19,614 bases of DNA. Origin: CAUZSH01 sp963582935 (GTDB lineage: Bacteria; Pseudomonadota; Gammaproteobacteria; Francisellales; Francisellaceae). Positions 1 through 7,654 of the stretch are shown one piece after another. Position 1 is the stretch's first letter, and every line of letters begins with the position of its first letter. Where the stretch lies: contig CAUZSH010000036.1 in the NCBI GenBank assembly GCA_963582935.1, positions 1-19,614 on the forward strand. The letters are read 5' to 3'. Below the pieces are notes generated by a model. The model saw nothing but the letters and a program-made list of their open reading frames with translations, did no database searches and was not told the DNA's origin. A program made the position numbers and the translations under genes.

Positions 1-708
1 AAGCATATGCTGCCAAGGTCTTGTGGCATTCGGATTTCGAATAATCACTTTTTCATGTCTTGATGCTGCAATCATAGTATCTACCAAAAGCCTATTTTCA
101 GCCCAATCACCACCACCAATTACATTTCCAGCCCTACATGAAGCCAAAAGCGTATTGTGCCTCTTCTTATAATATAGTGTATTAAAATATGAGCTCCTGT
201 AAGAATTAGTCAATAAATCAGCACATCCCTTTGAGGCACTATACGGGTCATATCCTCCCATTGGATCATTCTCTCTATACCCCCAGACCCACTCTTTATT
301 TTCATAAGACTTATCACTGGTCACATTAACAACTGCTTTTACATTCACGTTTCTACAAGCCTCAAATACTTTGAGAGTACCGATCACATTTGTCATGTAT
401 GTTTCTATTGGATTCTCATAAGAGAACTTTACAAGTGACTGAGCGGCAAGATGAAATACAATATCAGGTTTATGGGTTTGAAAGGTATGGTTTAATTGCT
501 CTAAATTTCCAACATCACCAATAATTGACGTCATATCCAAATCTAATAAAGAAACATGGTTCGGGATTGTGGGTACATCTCGAGAATACCCAATCACATT
601 GGCACCCATTTTTATTAGCCAATAACACAGCCAAGAACCTTTAAAACCCGTATGACCAGTCACCAGCACCGTTTTATTCTTATAACTCTTATTAAACAAA
701 CATTCCAT
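1..708 (-). CDS. rfbG: CDP-glucose 4,6-dehydratase, C-terminal part outside window
   Basis: This NAD-dependent short-chain dehydrogenase/reductase converts CDP-glucose to CDP-4-keto-6-deoxyglucose, the branch point to 3,6-dideoxyhexoses and related sugars of O-antigen. The first 236 codons are visible and the reading frame is still open at base 1; family members are about 355-360 residues, so roughly a third is missing. Seen: the nucleotide-binding TGHTGFKGSW at residues 17-26, a TSDK motif at 130-133, the catalytic YSASK at 156-160, and the family motif RNPNATRPWQH at about 224-234. The start ATG (706-708) shares one base with the rfbF stop (TAATG), and rfbF makes its substrate, so the two are coupled. 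Identification is firm at family level; the final sugar is decided by genes beyond the left edge. Confidence 0.93.
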   Translation of the reverse strand, partial: MECLFNKSYKNKTVLVTGHTGFKGSWLCYWLIKMGANVIGYSRDVPTIPNHVSLLDLDMTSIIGDVGNLEQLNHTFQTHKPDIVFHLAAQSLVKFSYENPIETYMTNVIGTLKVFEACRNVNVKAVVNVTSDKSYENKEWVWGYRENDPMGGYDPYSASKGCADLLTNSYRSSYFNTLYYKKRHNTLLASCRAGNVIGGGDWAENRLLVDTMIAASRHEKVIIRNPNATRPWQHML

Positions 709-1478
709 TACCACGTTTTCCAGATAGCTTCATTGTTATCCCACATATTATTTAATGCCACTTTATCTCGCAGGGTATCCATACACTTCCAAAAACCAAA
801 ATGCTTATATGCCATTAGCTGTCCAGAATCGGCAATATTTTGCAATGGTTTTTGCTCAAAGATAGTCTCATCTGAGTCAATCATCTCCAATACACTTGAC
901 TCACAAACCATAAAGCCACCATTTACCCACAGTCCTCCATCTCCAGCAGGTTTTTCGGTAAACCGTTCTATCATGTCTCCAGAGACATCTAAAGATCCAA
1001 ACCTGCCTTCTGGTTGCACAGCAGTAATCGTTACCATCGCTTTATTTTTTTGATGAAACGCCACAACCTCTTTAATATTCACATCCGAGACGCCATCTCC
1101 ATACGTTAATAAAAAGGCTTCTTTTCCAATAAAATCTTTAGCTCTTTTAATCCTACCCCCAGTCATACTATCTATACCAGTATCAATAAGTGTAACTTTC
1201 CATGGCTCACTAATGTTATTGTGAACTTCAATATTATTGGAGCTTAAGTCAATAGTAACATCACTTTGGTGAAGAAAATAATTAGCAAAATATTCTTTAA
1301 TGACATAACCCTTGTATCCCAATAAAATAACAAATTCATTATAGCCGTAATGCGAATACGTTTTCATAATATGCCATAAAATTGGCTTCCCACCAATTTC
1401 CAGCATTGGCTTTGGCTTTATATCCGTTTCTTCGCTTAGACGAGTTCCAAAACCACCAGCTAAAATCAATACTTTCAT
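708..1478 (-). CDS. rfbF: Glucose-1-phosphate cytidylyltransferase
   Basis: This enzyme makes CDP-glucose from glucose-1-phosphate and CTP in the cytoplasm, the first step to CDP-6-deoxy sugars. The 256-residue protein has the usual length of the family. Seen: the nucleotide-binding GGFGTRL at residues 8-14 followed by KPKPM, the metal-binding GDG at 128-130, FTEKP at 173-177, and the family signature GFWKCMDT at 228-235, which separates RfbF from glucose-1-phosphate thymidylyl- and uridylyltransferases. The ATG overlaps the stop of the upstream ABC transporter by 4 bp, and a strong Shine-Dalgarno (GGAAGGAG) sits just before it. Next in the operon is rfbG, which uses the product. Confidence 0.95.
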   Translation of the reverse strand: MKVLILAGGFGTRLSEETDIKPKPMLEIGGKPILWHIMKTYSHYGYNEFVILLGYKGYVIKEYFANYFLHQSDVTIDLSSNNIEVHNNISEPWKVTLIDTGIDSMTGGRIKRAKDFIGKEAFLLTYGDGVSDVNIKEVVAFHQKNKAMVTITAVQPEGRFGSLDVSGDMIERFTEKPAGDGGLWVNGGFMVCESSVLEMIDSDETIFEQKPLQNIADSGQLMAYKHFGFWKCMDTLRDKVALNNMWDNNEAIWKTW

Positions 1479-3280
1479 AATCTCCTTCCTCTTTCACAAC
1501 CCACTAGGATTGATTCGTGATTGTTTACTGCCGCCATCTTCCGAAACACTTCACAAGTCTCAAACAGAGACCCATAAGTTCCCGCTGAAACAATGCGCCC
1601 CTTATCCATCACATAAATCACATCATAATTTTCTATCGTTGTTAACCTATGCGCAATCGTAATTACCGTACGCCCCTCAGAGGCTTTATTAATCGCACGA
1701 GTCACTTCTCTTTCAGTCTGGTTATCTAATGCAGCCGTGGCCTCATCCATAACCAGTATATTAGGGTCATTTAACATCGCACGCGCAATGCCAATACGTT
1801 GTCGCTGTCCGCCAGAAAGTCTCACACCATTTTCACCAATAGGCTGATCTAATTGCTTTGGTAGCTTTCGGACAAACGCATCCAAACTCGCAATTTCCAA
1901 CGCTTTCCATATCTTAGCATCTGAAATACCCTGATTCATAGTACTTGCCATAACATTATCTTTCACTGTTCCTTCATACAGCATAATTTGCTGAGGAATA
2001 TAGCCAAAATTCTTCTGCCAGCTTTTAAGATTGTCGGAATTTAACGCAACGCCATCCACTTCGATACTACCCGCCATTGGATTATAAAGCCCTAAAATCA
2101 AATCAATCAATGTGGTTTTCCCCGCACCTGAATGCCCCACAAATGCCACTGATTGCCCTTTTTTTATCTCAAGATTCACCTTACTTAGCACCACTTTATC
2201 CTTGTTATAACAAAAACTCACCGCCTCTAATTTTATCTCACGCTCAAAATTAATGGCTAAAATCCCTCTCCCAACCACATCATTTGGGCTCTGATCCATT
2301 AACTCCGCATACATGGTATACAATGCAGGACGAGAAAAACGAATAGTGGCATAGGCCTGCATAAGCCGATTCATGCTGGGCAATAACTGAACGGCTGCCA
2401 CACCAAAGACAGAAAGCAATAACATAATACTTTGTGAAGATTCTCCTGCTGAAATAAAAAAGTAGACCAATATCAAAATCACCGTAATCGCAATCACCTC
2501 AATAAAGTATCGAGAGGAGCTTTGGTTCACGGCTAAGAATATATTAACACGCGCCGAGTCATCTACTGCGGCATAATATCGATCGAGAAAACATGATTCC
2601 GTATGATATATCTTAGTTTCCTTAATGCCGCCCAATCCGTGTAGCACCTGCCTGACCTGCTGTGACGCCACTTCTCTACGTAGATTTCCATAATGGTGCG
2701 CATTTTTTCTTGTCCACCTTGCAAAGATAAACAACGTCATTGCCAAGATCACACAGACCACGACTGTAAACCAAAAATTAATGTAAAGCAGCAGACAAAC
2801 CACAATGGTTGCTGAAGCTATTTCTGTCAGCATTGTTCCAAAGGCATTCACCACATTGTTCGCAAAAATGCTTGTCTCAGTATTCACGTTACGCATAAGA
2901 TCTGGTGTGTTTTTTGAAAGGTGCCAACTGTAAGGCGCAGTCATATACTTTCTAAAAAGTCTTTTTGACACCCTCGCTGAAATCCCAAACACGATTTTCG
3001 ACTGTGCCCAAATGGCAATGTAGGCAATAATATTTTTAAGCCAAAATGCACCAATCAAACCAATCACGCACATCAGCACAATACTTTGATAATCCATTCC
3101 TTTAAAAAACGCAATGCTTTCTAATTTTTTAGGATCAATCAACGCCGTCATAAAAGGAATTACTGCACCCACTCCTAATACGGCAGTAAACCCCGAGAGA
3201 ATCAAAAAAGCAATGAGAATAAAGAAGCTCAGTTTATCTCGCTTTTCAAATACTCCAAAAAGTTCCTTTAAAAAAGTCAT
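1475..3280 (-). CDS. ABC exporter, fused membrane and ATPase domains (PglK/MsbA type)
   Basis: A 601-residue half-transporter, expected to work as a homodimer in the inner membrane. Residues 1 to about 320 form the type I exporter membrane domain, with hydrophobic segments near 18-46, 67-90, 150-185, 258-280 and 285-305. The ATPase domain follows: Walker A GHSGAGKTT 382-390, Q-loop Q430, signature LSGGQ 488-492, Walker B ILVMDEA 508-514, H-loop His544. All catalytic elements are present. It lies inside a nucleotide-sugar operon with 4-bp ATGA overlaps to fcl and rfbF, which suggests flipping of a lipid-linked glycan as PglK does, or export of another envelope lipid as MsbA does. The substrate cannot be read from the sequence. 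The Shine-Dalgarno is weak, consistent with coupling to fcl. Confidence 0.9.
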   Translation of the reverse strand: MTFLKELFGVFEKRDKLSFFILIAFLILSGFTAVLGVGAVIPFMTALIDPKKLESIAFFKGMDYQSIVLMCVIGLIGAFWLKNIIAYIAIWAQSKIVFGISARVSKRLFRKYMTAPYSWHLSKNTPDLMRNVNTETSIFANNVVNAFGTMLTEIASATIVVCLLLYINFWFTVVVCVILAMTLFIFARWTRKNAHHYGNLRREVASQQVRQVLHGLGGIKETKIYHTESCFLDRYYAAVDDSARVNIFLAVNQSSSRYFIEVIAITVILILVYFFISAGESSQSIMLLLSVFGVAAVQLLPSMNRLMQAYATIRFSRPALYTMYAELMDQSPNDVVGRGILAINFEREIKLEAVSFCYNKDKVVLSKVNLEIKKGQSVAFVGHSGAGKTTLIDLILGLYNPMAGSIEVDGVALNSDNLKSWQKNFGYIPQQIMLYEGTVKDNVMASTMNQGISDAKIWKALEIASLDAFVRKLPKQLDQPIGENGVRLSGGQRQRIGIARAMLNDPNILVMDEATAALDNQTEREVTRAINKASEGRTVITIAHRLTTIENYDVIYVMDKGRIVSAGTYGSLFETCEVFRKMAAVNNHESILVGCERGRRL

Positions 3281-4245
3281 GGCGTACAGTCTTTTTGAAA
3301 ACTTTGATACACCAACTCAATGCCCGACTCCAAGCTCGTTTGATAAGACCAGCCTAAATCTTTCAGCTTCTCAACATCCATTAACTTTCGCATTGCTCCA
3401 TCCGGTTTTGTTGCATCCCATTTTATATCACCTCGATAATATATCGCTTTTTGTACAAGTTGCGTTAATTCTTTTATGGTGACATCTTCTCCACAACCTA
3501 CATTAATGAGTGGTGCTTTATGCTCATCTTGCACTAACTGATTGTACTTCAATTCAGGTAAGTTCATGAGAAATAAACACGCGTCAGCCATATCATCCGA
3601 GTACAGGAACTCTCTTCTTGGTGCGCCGGTACCCCAGGCTTCTACATATGGTTTATTTTGAATCTTTGCTTCATGAAACTTACGAATCAGTGCAGGTAAT
3701 ACATGAGAATTGTTTAAATCATAATTATCATTCTGCCCATAAAGGTTAGTGGGCATGGCAGCAAGATAGTTTGTACCGTATTGACGGTTATAAGCCCAAC
3801 ACATTTCAATACCGGCAATCTTGGCTAAAGCATAAGGACGATTTGTTGGTTCTAGTGGTCCTGTTAATAAATACCGCTCTTTTATAGGCTGCGGACAGTC
3901 TTTAGGGTAAATGCATGAGCTTCCAAGAAAGAGTAAGCGTTTAACTTTAGTTAAATAGGCTTGATGGATCAGATTTTGTTGGATATTGATATTTTCACGA
4001 ATAAAGTCTGCGGGGTAAATATTATTCGCCTGTATCCCACCCACTTTTGCCGCGGCAAAGAAAACATACTCTGGTTTTTCTATTTCAAAAAACTGTTTGA
4101 CTGCTTGCGTATCTGTAAGATCAAGCTCCGCATGAGTTCTAAAAATAATGTTTGTGTAACCTTGCTTTTCAAGTGCGCGCATAATGGCAGAACCAACCAG
4201 TCCTCGATGCCCTGCAACATATATCTTCGCTTGCCCATCCATCAT
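3277..4245 (-). CDS. fcl: GDP-L-fucose synthase
   Basis: This bifunctional NADPH-dependent 3,5-epimerase/4-reductase turns GDP-4-keto-6-deoxy-D-mannose into GDP-L-fucose. The 322-residue length matches the family (about 320). Seen: the Rossmann motif GHRGLVG at residues 12-18, the GSSCIYP block around 108-114 with the active-site serine and cysteine, YALAK with catalytic Tyr138 and Lys142, and family-typical stretches such as RPYALAKIAG and RREFLYSDDMADACLFL. Two adjacent ATG codons open the frame; the first is used here because it gives the 4-bp overlap with the gmd stop. The Shine-Dalgarno is poor, so translation probably depends on gmd. Some related reductases make other GDP-6-deoxyhexoses, but the fit to WcaG/Fcl is good. 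Confidence 0.94.
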   Translation of the reverse strand: MMDGQAKIYVAGHRGLVGSAIMRALEKQGYTNIIFRTHAELDLTDTQAVKQFFEIEKPEYVFFAAAKVGGIQANNIYPADFIRENINIQQNLIHQAYLTKVKRLLFLGSSCIYPKDCPQPIKERYLLTGPLEPTNRPYALAKIAGIEMCWAYNRQYGTNYLAAMPTNLYGQNDNYDLNNSHVLPALIRKFHEAKIQNKPYVEAWGTGAPRREFLYSDDMADACLFLMNLPELKYNQLVQDEHKAPLINVGCGEDVTIKELTQLVQKAIYYRGDIKWDATKPDGAMRKLMDVEKLKDLGWSYQTSLESGIELVYQSFQKDCTP

Positions 4246-5369
4246 TCAAAATACCGATTAATCTTATAACCGCCTTCCAGAAGATATTGCTCTTTTTTCA
4301 TGAGGTTTAGATCGGATTGCATCATATCTTTCACAAGTGTTTTTAGGGTATGCTTTGGTTTCCAGCCTAATTTTTGGTGTGCTTTAGCAGCATCGCCAAT
4401 TAATAAGTCTACTTCGGTAGGTCGGAAGAACTTTGGATCAACGGCAACCACTTCTTTACCAATTTCAACTTGATATTCAGGATTGCTACAAGATTCTACC
4501 GTAGCGATCTCATCTTCACCTTCTCCACTAAATACCAGCGTGATACCAGCTTCTGCAAATGCCATACGTACAAATTCTCGCACTTCCGTGGTAATACCCG
4601 TTGCCATGACCCAGTCTTCTGCTTGATCCGCTTGTAGAATCAGCCACATCATTTTCACATAGTCTTTGGCATGTCCCCAGTCTCTTTTAGAGTTTAGATT
4701 TCCAAGATAGAGCCTGTCTTGCAACCCTAGTGCGATTTTTGAAGCAGCACGCGTAATTTTACGAGTGACAAAGGTTTCCCCTCGATTTGGAGATTCATGA
4801 TTAAAGAGAATGCCATTGCTTGCGAATATGCCGTAGGCTTCACGATAGTTTACGGTAATCCAATAAGCGTACATCTTAGCAACAGCATAAGGAGATCTTG
4901 GATAGAAAGGCGTCTCCTCAGTTTGGGGCACTTCTTGCACTTTGCCATATAGTTCGGATGTAGATGCCTGATACACTTTTGTTTTCTTTTCTAGCCCGAG
5001 TATTCTAATGGCTTCCAATATCCTAAGCGTTCCGATGCCATCGGCGTTGGCAACATACTCTGGCGTATCAAAGCTCACATGCACATGAGACATAGCCGCG
5101 AGGTTATAAATTTCATCTGGCTTTATTTCACTAATCAGACGAGTGAGGTTTAAGGAGTCCGTCATATCACCATAATGTAGATGAAACTTTGAATCACTAT
5201 GATGCCCTTCGTATAGGTGATCAATGCGATCTGTATTGAACAAGCTGCTTCTTCTCATCAAACCATGAACTTCATAGCCTTTATCTAACAATAATTCCGC
5301 AAGGTAGGCGCCATCTTGACCTGTGACACCTGTTATAAATGCTGTTTTCACTATTTGCCTTGTTTTCAT
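4242..5369 (-). CDS. gmd: GDP-mannose 4,6-dehydratase
   Basis: This enzyme converts GDP-D-mannose to GDP-4-keto-6-deoxy-D-mannose, the precursor of GDP-fucose, GDP-rhamnose, colitose and perosamine. The 375-residue length is normal. Seen: the NADP-binding GVTGQDG at residues 14-20, the RR-S region near 39-42, STSELYG at 136-142, the catalytic Tyr161 and Lys165 in YAVAK, and the family-specific NHESPNRGETFVTRK and LGNLNSKRDWGHAKDYV blocks. A good Shine-Dalgarno (GAGGA) precedes the ATG, which overlaps the manC stop by 4 bp. It stands between manC, which supplies GDP-mannose, and fcl, which uses its product, so gene order follows the pathway. Confidence 0.96.
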   Translation of the reverse strand: MKTRQIVKTAFITGVTGQDGAYLAELLLDKGYEVHGLMRRSSLFNTDRIDHLYEGHHSDSKFHLHYGDMTDSLNLTRLISEIKPDEIYNLAAMSHVHVSFDTPEYVANADGIGTLRILEAIRILGLEKKTKVYQASTSELYGKVQEVPQTEETPFYPRSPYAVAKMYAYWITVNYREAYGIFASNGILFNHESPNRGETFVTRKITRAASKIALGLQDRLYLGNLNSKRDWGHAKDYVKMMWLILQADQAEDWVMATGITTEVREFVRMAFAEAGITLVFSGEGEDEIATVESCSNPEYQVEIGKEVVAVDPKFFRPTEVDLLIGDAAKAHQKLGWKPKHTLKTLVKDMMQSDLNLMKKEQYLLEGGYKINRYFE

Positions 5370-6796
5370 TTGTCTTCCTCAAATCGAACGATATCATCAT
5401 CGTCTAAATAACTTCCAGATTGAACTTCTATTAATCTTAACGGCACTTTGCCACAGTTAATCAGTTGGTGTTTCACACCAATTCCAATCATGATAGAACT
5501 GTTTTCAGCAAATATTTTTGATTCCCCATCTATTACAACTTCAGCCGTTCCCGATAAAATGGTGAAATGCTTTACTTTATGATAATGCATTTGCAATGCG
5601 CTTTTTTGCCCCACTTCCATAAGGATTTTTTGCACAATAAAACGCTCACTCTTCACCAGCATCTCCCGATAACCCCAAGGAGCATAAATCTTTTTGTGTT
5701 GTCGTAATTCGTCACGGTTTTTCTTGGATAACTGGATAACAATTTTTTTTACTTCTTGTGTTTTGTCTTTGTGTGATACCAAAATAGCATCTGCGGTTTC
5801 AACAACGATTAAATCCTGAATACCTACGGCGGCCAGTAAGCGATCATGAGAATGTAAATAGCAATTCTTTACGTTTTCAGTGAGCACATCACCATCAATA
5901 ATATTGCCGTCCATATTTTTTTCTTTTAATTCAAAGAGTTCACCCCATGAACCCACATCAGACCATCCGGAATCCTTAAGTGGTAACACAACTAGGTCTT
6001 TGCTTTTCTCCAAAATGGCATAGTCCACAGATTCCGATTTTGCGTCAGAAAAAGCTTCTTTGTCAACCCGAATAAAATCCAAGTCTGTATGCCTTCCTTC
6101 GTATGCTTTAAAACATGCTTGATAGGTTTCCGCATCAAATGCTTTTAAGCTCTTCAGATAAACGGATGCCTTCATCATAAACATGCCGCTATTCCAGAGA
6201 TAATCTCTGGAATGAAGATAGGCTTCTGCAACTTTAAGGCTTGGCTTTTCGACAAAGGAATCAACTGCAAAAGCTGTTCCAGTTATCTTCCCTTTTTTAA
6301 TATACCCGTAACCAGTATGCGGCTTGTCAGGACAAATACCAAAGGTCACAATTTTAGACTGCTCGGCATATCCCATACCTAACTGAACGGCATCCAAGAA
6401 TGGTGCGCTATGTTTGATATGCTGGTCTGCAGACAGCACCAGCATGATGGCATCTTTGCCCTTATCAATTAAATCAAAAGCGGCCAAAGCAATGGCGGGT
6501 GCGGTATTTCTGGCAACGGGTTCTAAGATAATATGGGCGGTACGTTTGACATTTCCCTCTTTGTCTTGAAGCCCTCGCAGAGATTCTGCAACCTGAAAGC
6601 GATGATCTTCATTACAGACCACGGTTACCGATTCAATATTGCCAATCGGTAAAAGTCTTGCAACGGTATCTTGCAAAAGATTGTGATCATCGAGTAAATT
6701 AATAAACTGTTTGGGTGACTGCTGTCGAGACAGCGGCCAAAGCCGGGTGCCTGACCCACCTGATAAAATGACAGGACATAATTTCTGCCGAGGCAT
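5366..6796 (-). CDS. manC: Mannose-1-phosphate guanylyltransferase / mannose-6-phosphate isomerase
   Basis: A two-domain enzyme of the ManC/AlgA/CpsB family, 476 residues. The N-terminal domain makes GDP-mannose from mannose-1-phosphate and GTP and carries GGSGTRLWPLSR at residues 13-24 and FVEKP further on. The C-terminal cupin domain is a type II phosphomannose isomerase that turns fructose-6-phosphate into mannose-6-phosphate. Its metal-site motif reads QMHYHK at 402-407, where the common form is QMHHHR, so two positions differ while both histidines of the HxH remain. No phosphomannomutase is in the window, so that step must be encoded elsewhere. The ATG lies 2 nt after the stop of the BON lipoprotein gene, with no clear Shine-Dalgarno of its own. 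Confidence 0.95.
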   Translation of the reverse strand: MPRQKLCPVILSGGSGTRLWPLSRQQSPKQFINLLDDHNLLQDTVARLLPIGNIESVTVVCNEDHRFQVAESLRGLQDKEGNVKRTAHIILEPVARNTAPAIALAAFDLIDKGKDAIMLVLSADQHIKHSAPFLDAVQLGMGYAEQSKIVTFGICPDKPHTGYGYIKKGKITGTAFAVDSFVEKPSLKVAEAYLHSRDYLWNSGMFMMKASVYLKSLKAFDAETYQACFKAYEGRHTDLDFIRVDKEAFSDAKSESVDYAILEKSKDLVVLPLKDSGWSDVGSWGELFELKEKNMDGNIIDGDVLTENVKNCYLHSHDRLLAAVGIQDLIVVETADAILVSHKDKTQEVKKIVIQLSKKNRDELRQHKKIYAPWGYREMLVKSERFIVQKILMEVGQKSALQMHYHKVKHFTILSGTAEVVIDGESKIFAENSSIMIGIGVKHQLINCGKVPLRLIEVQSGSYLDDDDIVRFEEDK

Positions 6797-6798
6797 TA

Positions 6799-7527
6799 TT
6801 ACGCACTCGGGCCAATGGCATTAAGGTCACTTTGGTTTTCAATCGTGGGAGTTTCAATTTGAGATGTTTCAACCTGACTGGCTTGATCATTTGAACCTGA
6901 TTGATCTGCTTGTTTTTCATTATCTTGAATTTTGGCCGGGATATAAGAAAATACCTGCACAACTTTCTGCACACCTGAAATTTTGCTTGCCACCACTGCC
7001 GCTTCATGCCCCTCTTCTTTCGTGACCACACCCATTAAGTAAACAATACCGTGCTCTGTAACCACTTTAAACTTCAGGCTACTGATACCATTTGTCAGAA
7101 AACTGCTCACGACTTTTGTGGTGAGCCAACTATCATGACTAAACTGCCCAATACCAATTGTGGGTCCAACTTTTAGCTGGTTATACACCACGATCACACC
7201 AGGAAGATCCGCAATCTTCTTCGCCAAGCCCACCTTGATTTCTTCCGTTGGCACTTGTCCAAGCATTAAAACAATATGATTGTAAACGGTTATTTCCACA
7301 TTAGAATTATTTTTCAACTCAGGATAATCTGCCTGAAAACCGACGGCTCTAAACTTAATTTGCGTATCACTTAATTGTGTTTTTGCACCTGCATTGTTTC
7401 CCGCAACATTTGCGCCAACAACCGCTGCACCAGCACCCGCCGCAATTAACGGTGCAGCACATCCCGATAACAGGATCGCACCAGATGAAATAACACTGGC
7501 AATCAAGATTTTTGAAGCTTTCTTCAT
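6799..7527 (-). CDS. BON-domain outer-membrane lipoprotein, DolP/YraP-like
   Basis: A 242-residue exported lipoprotein. Seen: a positively charged start, a hydrophobic stretch and a lipobox ending at Cys23 (LLSGC). An Ala/Gly-rich linker follows, then two BON-like domains at roughly 55-120 and 130-198, the second with the VYLMG core and a GVQKVV end. The tail from about 200 is rich in Gln, Ser, Asn and Glu, contains no obvious domain, and makes the protein about 50 residues longer than E. coli DolP (191). DolP binds anionic phospholipid and supports outer-membrane integrity. Here the gene heads the GDP-sugar operon, which is an unusual place for it. Asp24 sorting avoidance cannot be judged; the residue after the Cys is Ala, which in E. 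coli permits outer-membrane sorting. Confidence 0.85.
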   Translation of the reverse strand: MKKASKILIASVISSGAILLSGCAAPLIAAGAGAAVVGANVAGNNAGAKTQLSDTQIKFRAVGFQADYPELKNNSNVEITVYNHIVLMLGQVPTEEIKVGLAKKIADLPGVIVVYNQLKVGPTIGIGQFSHDSWLTTKVVSSFLTNGISSLKFKVVTEHGIVYLMGVVTKEEGHEAAVVASKISGVQKVVQVFSYIPAKIQDNEKQADQSGSNDQASQVETSQIETPTIENQSDLNAIGPSA

Positions 7528-7550
7528 AATAACAACCTTTTCTCTTTGAT

Positions 7551-7588
7551 TAGATGAATTTAGATGAATTTAGATGAATTTAGATGAG
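7551..7588. repeat. 10-bp tandem repeat, 3.8 copies, in the leader of the BON lipoprotein gene
   Basis: Three perfect copies of TAGATGAATT (7551-7580) are followed by a partial copy, TAGATGAG. The period is close to one DNA helical turn. The array lies between the predicted -10 box and the start codon, so it probably forms the first part of the transcript's untranslated leader. Confidence 0.9.
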
Positions 7589-7591
7589 GCA

Positions 7592-7600
7592 ACTATACCA
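7592..7600 (-). promoter_or_regulatory. Predicted extended -10 promoter of the polysaccharide operon
   Basis: The minus strand reads TGGTATAGT here, an extended -10 element (TGn before a 5/6 match to TATAAT). No good -35 hexamer is found 16-18 bp upstream, which is usual for extended -10 promoters. The start of transcription would fall near 7585, at the beginning of the 10-bp repeat array, about 58 nt before the lipoprotein ATG. It is the only clear promoter-like site ahead of the seven coupled genes. Confidence 0.5.
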
Positions 7601-7654
7601 CAAAAATCACTATAAAAATCATTGGTTACTGATTTTTTGCACGACCGATACTCT

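Noticed and set aside
652..1053. Open frame of 133 codons on the plus strand
   Set aside because: It lies antisense to rfbF and rfbG, which have clear motifs; its composition is low-complexity and it has no ribosome binding site.
7614..7637. Inverted repeat AAAAATCA / TGATTTTT as a terminator for the helicase gene
   Set aside because: The 8-bp stem is almost all A-T and its T run is part of the stem, so it would be weak; it also lies just upstream of the next promoter. It may contribute, but I cannot support a terminator call.
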